Shown: positions 1-8,637 of the stretch, piece by piece
Position numbering within the stretch: the stretch's first letter is position 1
Layout: each line of letters begins with the position of its first letter
Assembly (NCBI RefSeq): GCF_001046855.1
Contig: NZ_HF570958.1
Coordinates: 2,874,021-2,911,080, forward strand
DNA length: 37,060 bases
Source of the DNA: Nostocoides japonicum T1-X7
Lineage (GTDB): Bacteria; Actinomycetota; Actinomycetes; Actinomycetales; Dermatophilaceae
Direction: 5' to 3'
Notes under the pieces: generated by a model
The model's database searches: none
What the model was told of the DNA's origin: nothing
Seen by the model: only the letters and a program-made list of their open reading frames with translations
Translations under genes and position numbers: made by a program

Positions 1-109
1 AGGTGTGAGCTTTCCGTGGCTGGAACGCTTCGGCAACCACGACAAGCCCGCACCTGCCGGGGTCAGCACGACGCGCGCGGCTCGGTGGAGGACCTGCTCG
101 CACAACTGA
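1..109 (+). CDS. Possible C-terminal fragment of an upstream gene
   Basis: Frame 2 is open from the left edge to a TGA at 107-109 and gives about 35 residues, including FPWLERFGNHDKPAPAG. That reads like a natural protein end, but it is too short to assign to a family. Frame 1 is also open, to a TAG at 115-117, so the choice of frame is not certain. If real, the gene ends 42 bases before glyA and could be in the same operon. Confidence 0.3.
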   Translation, partial: GVSFPWLERFGNHDKPAPAGVSTTRAARWRTCSHN

Positions 110-117
110 TATATTAG
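106..117. promoter_or_regulatory. AT-rich imperfect palindrome upstream of glyA
   Basis: CTGATATATTAG is a 12-bp near-palindrome (10 of 12 positions symmetric) in an otherwise GC-rich region, 35 bases before the glyA start. It could be part of the glyA promoter or an operator, possibly for the nearby GntR protein. No experimental consensus is known to me for this site, so the call rests on symmetry and position only. Confidence 0.3.
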
Positions 118-151
118 TTAGCACCGATTGTTGGACTAGGAAGGTTCGGCC

Positions 152-1486
152 ATGGTCACCACGACGACGAACGCGGGGACGGGCACCGCCACGGTGGATC
201 CCCGAGAGGTCATCGGACGCCCGCTGCGGGAGGCCGACCCCGAGGTCGCCGCGGCCATCGACAAGGAGCTCGTGCGGCAGGAGAGCACCCTGGAGATGAT
301 CGCCAGCGAGAACTTCGCCCCCATCTCGGTCATGGAGGCGCAGGGCAGCGTCCTGACGAACAAGTACGCCGAGGGCTACCCCGGGCGGCGCTACTACGGC
401 GGCTGCGAGAACGTCGACGTCATCGAGCAGCTGGCCATCGACCGGGTCACCGCACTCTTCGGCGCGGAGTACGCGAACGTCCAGCCGCACTCCGGCGCCC
501 AGGCGAACGCCGCCGCCATGGCCGCCCTCCTCACCCCCGGCGACACGATCCTCGGGCTCGACCTCGCGCACGGCGGGCACCTCACCCACGGCATGCGCCT
601 CAACTTCTCCGGCCGGCTCTACACCGTCGCCGCCTACCACGTCCGCGAGGACGACCACCGGGTCGACATGGCGGAGGTGGCGCGCCTTGCCGAGGAGCAC
701 CGCCCGCGGCTCATCGTCGCCGGGTGGTCGGCATACCCGCGGCACCTCGACTTCGCCGAGTTCCGGCGGATCGCCGACTCCGTCGGTGCCTACCTCATGG
801 TCGACATGGCCCACTTCGCCGGGCTCGTCGCGACGGGCCTGCACCCCTCCCCCGTGCCCCACGCCCACGTCGTCACCTCGACGACCCACAAGACCCTCGG
901 CGGCCCGCGCGGCGGGATCATCCTGGCCACCGACGAGCTGCGCAAGAAGTTCAACTCCGCGGTCTTCCCGGGCCAGCAGGGCGGCCCCCTCGAACACGTC
1001 GTCGCCGCCAAGGCCGTCGCCTTCAAGCTCGCCGCGGAACCGGCATTCCGGGAGCGGCAGGAGCGCACCCTCCGCGGCGCGAGCATCCTCGCCGACCGCC
1101 TCCTCGCCGACGACTCGCGGGCCGCCGGCGTCGATGTCGTGAGCGGCGGCACCGACGTCCACCTCGTCCTCGTCGACCTGCGCCACTCCGAGCTCGACGG
1201 GAAGCAGGCCGAGGACCGCCTCCACGACATCGGCATCACCGTCAACCGCAACGCCGTCCCGTTCGACCCTCGGCCGCCGATGGTCAGCTCCGGCGTCCGG
1301 ATCGGCACGCCGGCGCTCGCCGCCCGCGGGTTCGGCGACGCGGAGTTCGCCGAGGTCGCCGACGTCATCGCCCACGCGCTGCGCCCGGACGCCACCCCGG
1401 CCGACCTCGACGGCCTCGACCACCTCGTGTCCGCGCTCGCCGCCCGCTTCCCGCTCTACCCGGAGCTGGGCCGCAGCCCTCGCTGA
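152..1486 (+). CDS. glyA: Serine hydroxymethyltransferase
   Basis: PLP enzyme that interconverts serine plus tetrahydrofolate and glycine plus 5,10-methylene-tetrahydrofolate in the cytosol. Family motifs are clear: [12 protein letters not shown] near residue 44, [12 protein letters not shown] at 78-89, and the PLP lysine K247 in [14 protein letters not shown]. At 444 residues it is slightly longer than typical SHMTs (about 420) because of a Thr-rich N-terminal extension of about 20 residues. The start is supported by AGGAAGG at 138-144, seven bases before the ATG. It stands alone before a strong hairpin (1495-1528). A second, catabolic glyA copy in glycine or sarcosine use is possible in Actinobacteria, but the sequence alone does not show which role this one has. 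Confidence 0.95.
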   Translation: MVTTTTNAGTGTATVDPREVIGRPLREADPEVAAAIDKELVRQESTLEMIASENFAPISVMEAQGSVLTNKYAEGYPGRRYYGGCENVDVIEQLAIDRVTALFGAEYANVQPHSGAQANAAAMAALLTPGDTILGLDLAHGGHLTHGMRLNFSGRLYTVAAYHVREDDHRVDMAEVARLAEEHRPRLIVAGWSAYPRHLDFAEFRRIADSVGAYLMVDMAHFAGLVATGLHPSPVPHAHVVTSTTHKTLGGPRGGIILATDELRKKFNSAVFPGQQGGPLEHVVAAKAVAFKLAAEPAFRERQERTLRGASILADRLLADDSRAAGVDVVSGGTDVHLVLVDLRHSELDGKQAEDRLHDIGITVNRNAVPFDPRPPMVSSGVRIGTPALAARGFGDAEFAEVADVIAHALRPDATPADLDGLDHLVSALAARFPLYPELGRSPR

Positions 1487-1494
1487 CCCCCGCG

Positions 1495-1528
1495 CCCGGC
1501 CGGCCGTCACGGCATGCGGCCGGCCGGG
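1495..1528 (+). terminator. Hairpin terminator after glyA
   Basis: A perfect 12-bp stem, CCCGGCCGGCCG at 1495-1506 and its complement at 1517-1528, encloses a 10-base loop. It begins nine bases after the glyA stop. There is no U-tract, which is usual for intrinsic-type hairpins in high-GC Actinobacteria. Confidence 0.65.
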
Positions 1529-1602
1529 TCCTCGACGCGGCATCCGAGCACCTCATGGCCCCGGGCCGATCGGCCGAGCGCCCATCGAGCCGCCCACGAG
1601 CA

Positions 1603-1653
1603 GGTGCAGCGGGGCGAACCTCAATCCGCCTGACACTCTCGCCCCGCTGCACC
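1603..1653 (-). terminator. Hairpin downstream of the GntR gene
   Basis: Perfect 15-bp inverted repeat, 1603-1617 pairing with 1639-1653 (core GTGCAGCGGGGCGA), with a 21-base loop. It lies 18 bases past the end of the minus-strand GntR gene in the convergent gap with glyA, so it most likely terminates that transcript. No T-run follows. Confidence 0.55.
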
Positions 1654-1671
1654 CCCGGCCGGCTCGGCCGC

Positions 1672-2355
1672 TCATCCCTCGGCGTGCGGGCTCCCGTCCG
1701 CCGAGGGATCTGGTCGCGCGGTCTCCAGGTCGTTGCTCACCTCGTGATGCCCTCGCAGCGCGCGGCCGAACGCGGGCCAGTCCCCCGCGAGGCAGTGTGC
1801 GAGAAGCAGGCGGTGCTCGTCGACGATCGCGCTCGGCCGCGCGGTGATGTGCGGCGCGCTGCGAACGATGGACAGGTGCTGACGGTCCTGGATGCGGTCG
1901 TACATCGCGATCATCAGCTCGTTCCCGCCGAGCGCGGCGAACGCGCGATGGAACTCCTGGGCCAGCTCGGTGAAGGCCCCGAAGTCACCGCCGCTCAGTG
2001 CGGACTCCTGCCGGGCGAGGCTGTCGCCCAGGGGCCTGGCGAGCGCCTGCCTTTGTCCGACGGCGGCATACTGCACGCCCGCGGTCTCCAGGGCACAGCG
2101 GACCTGCGCCGACTCGGCGATCTCCTGGGGCGTCAGCTGGCGGACGAGCGCGCCGCGCTGGGGATAGATGGTGACCCACCCCTCCTCCTGGAGCCGCGCG
2201 AGCGCCGCCCGGACGGGGGTGCGGGACATCGCGAGCGACGCCGCGAGCTCGTTCTCGCTGAGCATGGTCCCCGGGGAGAGGCGACCCTCGACGATCTCGG
2301 CGCGGATGTGTGCGTGCGCCGCGGCGGCCGCGGTGCCGCGCCGGTCCGTCGTCAC
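1672..2355 (-). CDS. GntR-family regulator, FCD subfamily
   Basis: About 227 residues. The N-terminal winged helix-turn-helix includes LSENELAASLAMSRTPVRAAL, followed by a wing ending in YPQRGALVRQL. An all-helical FCD ligand-binding domain has the His/Asp metal-site pattern (EFHRAF, DEHRLLL, GHHEV). FCD regulators usually sense a small carboxylic acid and repress a neighbouring gene. I prefer the GTG at 2355 over the GTG at 2364, because AGGAGG then sits eight bases upstream. It is divergent from the MFS gene at 2490, with a candidate operator at 2394-2407, so the MFS gene is the likely target. The ligand is unknown. Confidence 0.88.
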   Translation of the reverse strand: MTTDRRGTAAAAAHAHIRAEIVEGRLSPGTMLSENELAASLAMSRTPVRAALARLQEEGWVTIYPQRGALVRQLTPQEIAESAQVRCALETAGVQYAAVGQRQALARPLGDSLARQESALSGGDFGAFTELAQEFHRAFAALGGNELMIAMYDRIQDRQHLSIVRSAPHITARPSAIVDEHRLLLAHCLAGDWPAFGRALRGHHEVSNDLETARPDPSADGSPHAEG

Positions 2356-2380
2356 GAGAACCACCTCCTGGCCGCTTCTG

Positions 2381-2407
2381 GGATACGACTAGGATACAAG
2401 TTGGTAT
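2381..2407. promoter_or_regulatory. Candidate GntR operator in divergent promoter
   Basis: ATAC-N6-GTAT inverted repeat at 2394-2407 (ATACAAGTTGGTAT), with an extra GGATAC copy at 2381-2386 that repeats the GGATAC at 2392-2397. It lies between the divergent GntR gene and MFS gene, where autoregulation and control of the transporter would be expected. Dyads with short spacers are typical of GntR/FCD operators. No binding data exist here. Confidence 0.4.
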
Positions 2408-2489
2408 GCTGTCCCGCGACCCCCCACGCTGTGCCGGTGTGGGCACCCGTCACCACCCACGAGCCGTTCGCCATGCCGGAGAGACCCCC

Positions 2490-3749
2490 ATGACCGCCAC
2501 GACACCGCACGAGCTGCGCGAGGCCGAGCGGGCACGCGTCCAACGCCGGACCCTGCGCACCGTGATCCTGGCCCAGGTCCTCGGCGGGGCCGGACTCGCC
2601 GCCGGCGTCACGGTCGGTGGTCTCCTCGCCCAGCAGCTGCTCGGCTCCGACGCGGTGACCGGCCTGCCCATCGGCCTGTTCACCCTCGGCTCCGCCCTCG
2701 CCGCCTACCTCGTCGGGCGGCTGAGCCGGCGCGCGGGCCGACGCGTCGGTCTGGGGAGCGGCTTCGTCGTCGGCGGCGTCGGGGCCCTCGGCGTCGTCGT
2801 CGCGGCGGCGTCGGGCACGATCCCCCTCCTCTTCCTCTCCTTCTTCGTCTACGGCGCCGGCACGGCGACCAACCTCCAGGCCCGGTATGCCGCGACGGAC
2901 CTCGCCCTCCCCAGCCGTCGCGGTGCCGCCGTCAGCCTCGCCCTCGTCTCCACGACGCTCGGCGCGGTGGCCGGCCCCAACCTCGTCGACCCGCTCGGCC
3001 GCCTGGCGCAGCACCTGCACCTGCCGGCCCTCAGCGGCCCCTTCCTCCTCGCCGCCGTCGCCTATCTCGCCGCCGGAGCCGTCCTCGTCCTCCTGCTCCG
3101 GCCCGACCCGCTCCTCCTCGCCCGCCGTCTCGACGCGGAGTCCCGGCCGGCGAGCGCCCCGGACGCGACGGGACCCGTCCCGCGACCGGAGCCGACGGCA
3201 TACGTCGGCGCGGCGACGATGGTGCTCACCCAGATCACCATGGTCGCGATCATGACGATGACCCCGATCCACATGCGGGCCCACCACCACGACCTCGGCG
3301 ACGTCGGGCTCGTCATCGGCGTCCACATCGCCGCGATGTACCTGCCCTCCCCCATCACCGGCCTGCTCGTCGACCGCGTCGGACGAGCAGCGATGGCCAT
3401 CGCCTCCGCCGTCGCGCTGCTCCTCGCCGGTGTCACCGCCGCGACCGCGCCGTCGGACTCCCTCGGCCTGACGATCGTCGCCCTCGTCCTCCTCGGCCTC
3501 GGGTGGAACCTCGGGCTCATCTCCGGCACCGCGATGGTCGTCGACGGCACGTCACTCGCCAACCGGGCCCAGACCCAGGGCAGCATCGACGTCCTCGTGG
3601 CGCTCGCCGGCGCCACCGGCGGCGTCGCATCGGGTGTCGTTGCCGCCGCGACGAGCTACGCCATGTTGTCCCTCGCCTCCGGCCTCCTCGCACTCCTCCT
3701 CATCCCCGTCATGATCTGGGCCGCGCACCGCCACCGAGCGACCGTCTGA
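2490..3749 (+). CDS. MFS transporter
   Basis: 419-residue membrane protein with about 12 hydrophobic segments, starting TVILAQVLGGAGLAAGVTVG. The loop 2-3 signature region has GRLSRRAGRRVG. It belongs to the major facilitator superfamily and is probably a drug/metabolite exporter. Export direction is inferred from the alternation of TM pairs with short loops and is not proven. The longer reading frame from 2310 is rejected: GGAGAG at 2478-2483 supports the ATG at 2490, and the extra 60 residues are Arg/Pro-rich shadow sequence overlapping the operator region. It is divergent from a GntR regulator that probably controls it. Substrate unknown. Confidence 0.88.
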   Translation: MTATTPHELREAERARVQRRTLRTVILAQVLGGAGLAAGVTVGGLLAQQLLGSDAVTGLPIGLFTLGSALAAYLVGRLSRRAGRRVGLGSGFVVGGVGALGVVVAAASGTIPLLFLSFFVYGAGTATNLQARYAATDLALPSRRGAAVSLALVSTTLGAVAGPNLVDPLGRLAQHLHLPALSGPFLLAAVAYLAAGAVLVLLLRPDPLLLARRLDAESRPASAPDATGPVPRPEPTAYVGAATMVLTQITMVAIMTMTPIHMRAHHHDLGDVGLVIGVHIAAMYLPSPITGLLVDRVGRAAMAIASAVALLLAGVTAATAPSDSLGLTIVALVLLGLGWNLGLISGTAMVVDGTSLANRAQTQGSIDVLVALAGATGGVASGVVAAATSYAMLSLASGLLALLLIPVMIWAAHRHRATV

Positions 3750-3785
3750 CGACCCCCGCCGCCCGCGGACACGGGCGCCGGCCCG

Positions 3786-4751
3786 CTACGGCCCGAGGGC
3801 GAGCGGGCTGAGCACCTGTGCGAGGTCACGGGCAGCATCACCGATCCGATGGCCGAGTCGAAGGCATTCCTCAGGTGCCTCCGACTGCCAGTCACCGCCG
3901 ACGGCGATGCGCAGACGGGGCACGGTCCGCCAGAGGTCGACCACGAGACGTCGGAGAGCCGCGACATCGGACGGGGTCGGCACCGCGAGAACGACGACGT
4001 CCGGATCGCCTCGCCCGACCGCAGCCACCCAGTCGGTTGCCGGCAGGTCGGCACCGAGGTAGACCACCCCGATCCCGGCGCGGCGGGCGGCGACCGCGAA
4101 GGCGAGGATGCCCAACTCATGGCGGGCCCCCTCCGGCAGACCGACGAGCGCCCTCGGGGCTCGGGCCGGGCGGCTTCCAGCGGCCTCGAACGCTGCGGCG
4201 AGCCGGCGCTGGACGGCGTGGGCGACGAGGTGCTCACCGGCGACCGTGACCCGCCCGTCGGCCCAGGCTTCGCCCAGCTCGCGCAGGGCCGGCATGAGCC
4301 AGTCGTCGACGACCGTCTCGAACGACGCGCGGGAGAACGCCTCGTCGAGCACGACCCCCACCGCCGTGGCATCGAGCCGCGATGCTGGGGTCAGCAGATC
4401 CAGGGTGGGGAGTGGATCAAGAGGCGCGGAACCGGTCCCTGAGCGAGCCCAGGAGCTCCGCTCTCCACCGTCCTGCGCCGCCGCGGACAACTCCTCGGAC
4501 GGCCGGCGCGGGGCGTCGGGCGGCCCGTTCTCAGCGAGCCGTCGCCGGACCTCCTCGGCGGCGAGGCTCGCCGTCCACCCGTCGTGGACGAGGCAGTTCA
4601 TCAACGACAGAGCGTCCACGGCCGCGTCGTCGTAGAGCCGGTACCCGCCCCCCGAGCGCTCCGGGGAGACCACCTCGTACCGCCGCTCCCAGGCGCGCAG
4701 CGTCGGCACGGAGACGCCCGTCAGCTCGGCCGCGCGCTTGATCGTGTACAT
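3786..4751 (-). CDS. MerR-family regulator with cobalamin-binding domain (CarH/LitR-like)
   Basis: 321 residues. An N-terminal MerR winged helix (MYTIKRAAELTGVSVPTLRAWERRY, with GGGYRLYDDAAV) is followed by a Pro/Ser-rich linker (about 75-115), a helical cap and a Rossmann-like B12-binding domain (about 200-290). The photoreceptor signature W-x9-EH is present as W163 and E173-H174, and the lower-ligand motif has H211 in RHELG. CarH/LitR proteins bind adenosylcobalamin, repress in the dark and release DNA when light breaks the Co-C bond. Two deviations: the usual acidic residue two before the His is A209, and the residue after W163 is Ala rather than the His that forms the bis-His adduct in Thermus CarH. 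It is co-transcribed with the SRPBCC gene 15 bases upstream, and is divergent from the photolyase block it probably controls. Confidence 0.9.
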   Translation of the reverse strand: MYTIKRAAELTGVSVPTLRAWERRYEVVSPERSGGGYRLYDDAAVDALSLMNCLVHDGWTASLAAEEVRRRLAENGPPDAPRRPSEELSAAAQDGGERSSWARSGTGSAPLDPLPTLDLLTPASRLDATAVGVVLDEAFSRASFETVVDDWLMPALRELGEAWADGRVTVAGEHLVAHAVQRRLAAAFEAAGSRPARAPRALVGLPEGARHELGILAFAVAARRAGIGVVYLGADLPATDWVAAVGRGDPDVVVLAVPTPSDVAALRRLVVDLWRTVPRLRIAVGGDWQSEAPEECLRLGHRIGDAARDLAQVLSPLALGP

Positions 4752-4766
4752 GGTCTGTCCAGAGTG

Positions 4767-5198
4767 TCAGAGGCGTTCGAGCGCGGCCCGCAGACCCGCC
4801 TGCGCGTCGTCGGCGAGCCTCTCGAAGGCGACGCGAACGAGCGGGGTCGCGAGCCGGGCCACCCCCTTGACGGTCAGCTCCGCGCGATAGTCGACGGTCG
4901 TCCCTCCTCCGGGCGCCGGCTCGACGGTCATCGTGTCGTATGCGACGACCGTCCGGTTCTCCCCACGCAGCCGCACGAGACGCGACGGGACGAACTCCTG
5001 CACGACGTAGTCGAGCTCCGTCTCCCGACCGAGGAAACGAGATCGGTTGCGGTAGCGCGTCCCCACCTCACCCGTGCCGGACCGGCGCGTCGTGCGGATC
5101 GTGCCCGGATCCCACTCGGTGGTCGTCGTGAAGTCGCTGAGATAGGCGAAGACCCGGTCGGCCGGAGCACTGACCGTGACGGTGCGAACGATGAGCAT
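4767..5198 (-). CDS. SRPBCC (START-like/polyketide cyclase) family protein
   Basis: 143 residues matching the helix-grip SRPBCC fold: N-terminal strand with VSAPADRVFAYLSDF, DPGTI and a C-terminal helix LATPLVRVAFERLADDAQAGL. These proteins bind hydrophobic ligands such as lipids. It has no signal peptide and is presumably cytosolic. The ATG at 5198 has AGGTG seven bases upstream. It is first in the minus-strand operon with the CarH-like regulator and shares the 5199-5315 divergent promoter with the fatty-acid modification genes, so a lipid-related role or ligand is a reasonable inference, not a demonstrated one. Confidence 0.8.
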   Translation of the reverse strand: MLIVRTVTVSAPADRVFAYLSDFTTTTEWDPGTIRTTRRSGTGEVGTRYRNRSRFLGRETELDYVVQEFVPSRLVRLRGENRTVVAYDTMTVEPAPGGGTTVDYRAELTVKGVARLATPLVRVAFERLADDAQAGLRAALERL

Positions 5199-5215
5199 GG
5201 CCGAGCACCTAACCT

Positions 5216-5275
5216 TTGACGAACATTAGACACACAGGGTACGTTCGTGAGATAACCCTAGACAATCCCTAGACG
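5216..5275. promoter_or_regulatory. Divergent promoter with tandem 11-bp repeats (candidate CarH operator)
   Basis: CCCTAGAC occurs at 5256-5263 and again at 5267-5274, exactly 11 bases apart. A related TTAGACA lies at 5226-5232. CarH of Thermus is known to contact successive 11-bp direct repeats, so the spacing fits. Plus-strand promoter elements TTGACG (5216-5221) and TACGTT (5240-5245) are 18 bases apart. On the minus strand TTGTCT (5265-5260) and TACCCT (5242-5237) are 17 apart. The repeats overlap the minus-strand -35 and lie just downstream of the plus-strand -10. Confidence 0.5.
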
Positions 5276-5315
5276 GTCCACGGCGCGCCCGTCGGACGGT
5301 CGATCGAGGAGATCC

Positions 5316-6599
5316 GTGAACGAAGCATCAGCCCGGCCCCGCAGGCCGGCCGTGGCCGTCGTCGGCGCCGGCATCTCCGGCCTCACGGCGGCATACCTGC
5401 TGAGGTCGGTCTACGACGTCACCGTCCTGGAGGCCGAGGAGCGGGTCGGAGGACACGCGCACACCCACGACGTGAGGGCCGCGGACGGGCGCGTCCTGCA
5501 CATCGACAGCGGGTTCATCGTCCACAACGACCGCACCTATCCCCATCTGCGGCGGTTGTTCCGCGATCTCGACGTGCCGACCCAACGCGCCGAGATGAGC
5601 ATGAGCATCAGCTGCGAGTCCTGCGGCCTGTCGTATGCCGGTGGACGCGGCGCCGGGGGAATCGTCGCCCAGCCGCGCCGGCTCGCCGACCGTCGGTTCG
5701 TCCGCATGCTCGCCGAGGTGCCGCGATTCCACCGCGCTGCCCGGGCACTGCTGCTCAGGGACTCCCCAGACGACCCCACATGGGGCGAGTTCCTGCAGCG
5801 GCATGCGTTCTCCGACTACTTCGTCCACCATTTCGCCCTGCCCCTCGTCTCCTGCGTGTGGTCCTCGGGTGACGTCGGGTCGGCCGCCTACCCGGCCCGC
5901 CATCTCCTCCGCTTCCTCGACCGGCACGGAATGCTCACCGTCACCGGCTCGCCGACGTGGCGAACCGTGACCGGCGGCTCGGTCGTCTACGTCGAGCGGC
6001 TCCTCGATCGCCTCCGCCCCGTCCGTCGTGGCAATCCGGTCACCGCGGTGGAGCGGCATGAGGACGGCGTGGACGTGCGCACCGCGGACGGGACCCTCGG
6101 GAGCTTCGACCGGTGCGTCATCGCCACGCATGCGGACCAGGCGCTCGAGCTGCTCGCCGACGCGACGCCGGAGGAGAAGGCGAGCCTTGCCGCGATCCCC
6201 TACTCCGTCAACGAGGTCTGGCTCCACCGGGACTCCTCGCTCCTGCCGACGGTCCCTCGGGCGAGAGCGTCGTGGAACTACCGCATGCGCTCCTGCTCCG
6301 AGCCGGCGCCGAAGGTCGCGGTGAGCTACTGGATGAACCGCCTGCAGGACCTGGAGGACGAGGTGGACCACATCGTCACGTTGAACCCGACGGGCCTCGT
6401 CGACCCGACCACCGTCACCGCCCGGATGACCTACGAGCACCCGGTCTTCACCCACGACGCCGTGGCCGCAGCGGACCACCTGCGGACCGCTGGGGGTGCC
6501 CGCCTCGCCTTCGCCGGTGCCCACCTGGGCTGGGGGTTCCACGAGGACGGCTGCCGCTCCGGCGTCGACGCCGCCGAGCGGTTCGGAGTGCGCTGGTGA
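5316..6599 (+). CDS. FAD-dependent amine-oxidase-like flavoprotein
   Basis: 427 residues. An N-terminal Rossmann dinucleotide-binding motif VAVVGAGISGLTAAYLL (about 13-29) is followed by VLEAEERVGGHAHTH, the FAD ribose-binding glutamate and second Gly motif. The C-terminal FAD contact is AFAGAHLGWGFHEDGCRSG. This subfamily (NAD/FAD-binding protein, COG2907-type) travels with DUF1365 and Cfa-like genes. The Rhodobacter furan-fatty-acid flavoprotein UfaD is, as far as I recall, of this general type, which suggests oxidation or desaturation of a fatty acyl chain. The GTG start at 5316 has GAGGAG at 5306-5311. It is the first gene of a five-gene overlapping operon. Confidence 0.85.
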   Translation: MNEASARPRRPAVAVVGAGISGLTAAYLLRSVYDVTVLEAEERVGGHAHTHDVRAADGRVLHIDSGFIVHNDRTYPHLRRLFRDLDVPTQRAEMSMSISCESCGLSYAGGRGAGGIVAQPRRLADRRFVRMLAEVPRFHRAARALLLRDSPDDPTWGEFLQRHAFSDYFVHHFALPLVSCVWSSGDVGSAAYPARHLLRFLDRHGMLTVTGSPTWRTVTGGSVVYVERLLDRLRPVRRGNPVTAVERHEDGVDVRTADGTLGSFDRCVIATHADQALELLADATPEEKASLAAIPYSVNEVWLHRDSSLLPTVPRARASWNYRMRSCSEPAPKVAVSYWMNRLQDLEDEVDHIVTLNPTGLVDPTTVTARMTYEHPVFTHDAVAAADHLRTAGGARLAFAGAHLGWGFHEDGCRSGVDAAERFGVRW

Positions 6600-7348
6600 T
6601 GCGGGTCGCTCCCCCGCTCGTGCCCTCCCTCGTCGTCGGAAGGGTGAGCCACACACGCCGCGTGCCACTGCGGCATACCTTCGACCACCGCCACGTCCAA
6701 TGGCTCGTCGACATCGACGACCTGCCCCGATTCCCTTGGCCCACCCGCCTCCTCGCTAGCTTCACCGCCGCGGATCACCTGGACCGCGGACGCACCGGGG
6801 CCGGCATCCGAGGGGACCTCGCCCGGTTCCTCGCACGCCGGGGCATCGCCTTGGAGCCGGCCGACCGGGTCCTCATGCTCGCTCACGCCCGCAGCCTCGG
6901 CCACGTCTTCGACCCGCTCACCGTCTTCTGGTGCCTGACCGTCGAGGACGAGCTCCGCGCCGTGGTCCTCGAGGTGCACAACACCTACGGCGAGCGGCAC
7001 GCCTACCTCGTGGAGGTCGACGACACCGGCCGCGCATCGGTCGACAAGGCCTTCTACGTCTCCCCCTTCAACGACGTCACCGGACGGTATGCGATCCGGC
7101 TCCGCCTCGAGCCGGAGGTGGTGTCGGTGACGGTCGGCCTCGACCGAAGCGGGCGTCGCGTCCTCACGGCGACGACCAGCGGCACGCCGGTACCGGCGAC
7201 GTGGCGGTCCGTCGTTCAGGTCACGGTCCGACACCTGTTCATGACGCACCGCGTCAGCGCGCTGATCCGCATCCATGGCATGCGGTTGTGGCTGAGGCGG
7301 CTGCCGGTTCTCACCCGTCCCTGGCACGACGAGGAGACCGTCCGATGA
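6599..7348 (+). CDS. DUF1365 family protein
   Basis: 249 residues, starting at an ATG that overlaps the previous stop (ATGA at 6599). Conserved DUF1365 blocks are visible: VGRVSHTRRVPLRHTFDH, SLGHVFDPLTVFWC, VLEVHNTYGERHAYL and KAFYVSPFN. The biochemical role is unproven. Genomic association with Cfa-like methyltransferases and the FAD protein is strong across bacteria and points to lipid modification or its light/oxidant response. A longer reading frame from 6113 is a shadow of the upstream gene and is rejected. Confidence 0.88.
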   Translation: MRVAPPLVPSLVVGRVSHTRRVPLRHTFDHRHVQWLVDIDDLPRFPWPTRLLASFTAADHLDRGRTGAGIRGDLARFLARRGIALEPADRVLMLAHARSLGHVFDPLTVFWCLTVEDELRAVVLEVHNTYGERHAYLVEVDDTGRASVDKAFYVSPFNDVTGRYAIRLRLEPEVVSVTVGLDRSGRRVLTATTSGTPVPATWRSVVQVTVRHLFMTHRVSALIRIHGMRLWLRRLPVLTRPWHDEETVR

Positions 7349-8637
7349 GCGACACGCCTCCCGCACCGGCCACGACGGCACGACGGAGCACCCCGGCGGT
7401 CGTGCGCCCGGGCCGACCCTGCCTCCCTCTCGGCCTTCGGGCGGCGCTGGCCCGCCGAGTCCTCGCCTCCGTCGCGCGGCGGGTGCCGGTGGACCTCGAG
7501 CTGCCGGACGGGTCCACCCTCGGCACCCACCACCCGTCCGACCGGTCCCGGCCGGTCCTGCAGGTCGTCCGGCCCGCTGCGCTCTTCGAGCGGCTCGGGC
7601 ACCAGCCCAAGATCGGCATCGGCGAGGCCTACGTGGCAGGCGACTGGCGCGCGGCTCCCGGGACCGACCTCGCCGACGTCCTGCTGCCGTTCGCCGAGCG
7701 GCTGGCGACGGCGGTCCCACCGGGGCTCCAGCGGCTGCGGCGCCTCGTCGACCGGCCGATCCCCGCGGTTCAGCGGAACTCGCCCGCCGGCGCGCGCCGC
7801 AACGTCGAGGCTCACTACGACCTGAGCAACGACCTCTTCGCCGCCTTCCTCGACGACACCCTGAGCTACAGCTCTGCCCTCTTCGACGACGGACCGTGGT
7901 CCGGGCAGAGCCTGGAGGAGGCTCAGCTGCGCAAGGTGGACGCCATCCTCGACCTGGCCGGGGTCGAGGCGGGCATGCGGGTCCTCGAGGTCGGCACGGG
8001 GTGGGGGACGCTGGCGATCGAGGCGGCACGGCGCGGCGCCCGGGTGGTCACCGTGACCCTGTCGGGCGAGCAGGCGGCGCTGGCCGAGGAGCGTGCCATC
8101 GCGGCCGGGGTGGACCACCTCGTCGAGATCCGGCTCCAGGACTACCGCGAGCTCGAGGGGTCCTTCGACGCGATCGTCAGCGTCGAGATGATCGAGTCGG
8201 TCGGCGAGGAGTACTGGCCGGCGTTCCTCGAGACGCTCGACGAGCACCTCAGCCCCGGAGGCGCAGTCGCCATCCAGGCGATCCTCATGTCGCACGACCG
8301 CTTCCTCGCGACGCGTCGGTCGTACGGATGGGTCCAGAAGCACATCTTCCCCGGCGGACTCATTCCCTCGCTGCGGGCCGTGGAGGACGTGGCCCAACGG
8401 CATACCGGCCTGCGCCTCGCCGGCGTGCACACCTTCGGCGCACACTACGCGGAGACGCTGCGACGGTGGCGTCACCGCTTCCAGGAGCGCTGGCCGGAGA
8501 TCAGCCGCCTGGGGTTCGACGAGGAGTTCCGCCGCACGTGGGAGTTCTACCTCGCCTACTGTGAGGCGGGGTTCGCGGCGGGCTACCTGGATGTCGCCCA
8601 GATCTGCCTGCGGCGGCCCACAGGGGCGACGCGATGA
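7345..8637 (+). CDS. Cyclopropane-fatty-acyl-phospholipid synthase-like methyltransferase
   Basis: 430 residues. Family blocks: GIGEAYVAGDW (91-101), NVEAHYDLSNDLF (153-165), AdoMet motif I LEVGTGWG (214-221), VEMIESVGEEYW (280-291), QKHIFPGG and YCEAGF near the C-terminus. These enzymes transfer a methyl or methylene from AdoMet to the double bond of phospholipid acyl chains. Products in relatives include cyclopropane, 10-methyl and furan precursors. The product here cannot be read from sequence, but pairing with an FAD oxidoreductase favours a two-step modification (methylation plus oxidation). The start overlaps the DUF1365 stop by ATGA. A longer frame from 6931 is rejected. Confidence 0.92.
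   Translation: MSDTPPAPATTARRSTPAVVRPGRPCLPLGLRAALARRVLASVARRVPVDLELPDGSTLGTHHPSDRSRPVLQVVRPAALFERLGHQPKIGIGEAYVAGDWRAAPGTDLADVLLPFAERLATAVPPGLQRLRRLVDRPIPAVQRNSPAGARRNVEAHYDLSNDLFAAFLDDTLSYSSALFDDGPWSGQSLEEAQLRKVDAILDLAGVEAGMRVLEVGTGWGTLAIEAARRGARVVTVTLSGEQAALAEERAIAAGVDHLVEIRLQDYRELEGSFDAIVSVEMIESVGEEYWPAFLETLDEHLSPGGAVAIQAILMSHDRFLATRRSYGWVQKHIFPGGLIPSLRAVEDVAQRHTGLRLAGVHTFGAHYAETLRRWRHRFQERWPEISRLGFDEEFRRTWEFYLAYCEAGFAAGYLDVAQICLRRPTGATR

Noticed and set aside
3750..3785. Terminator in the MFS/CarH-like convergent gap
   Set aside because: Only 36 bases, with GC-rich but imperfect complementarity; no stem as clear as those elsewhere in the window.
5328..8475. Long minus-strand open frames opposite the FAD, DUF1365 and Cfa genes
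   Set aside because: They have Arg/Gly/Pro-rich shadow composition with no recognisable motifs, while the plus-strand products have strong family motifs.
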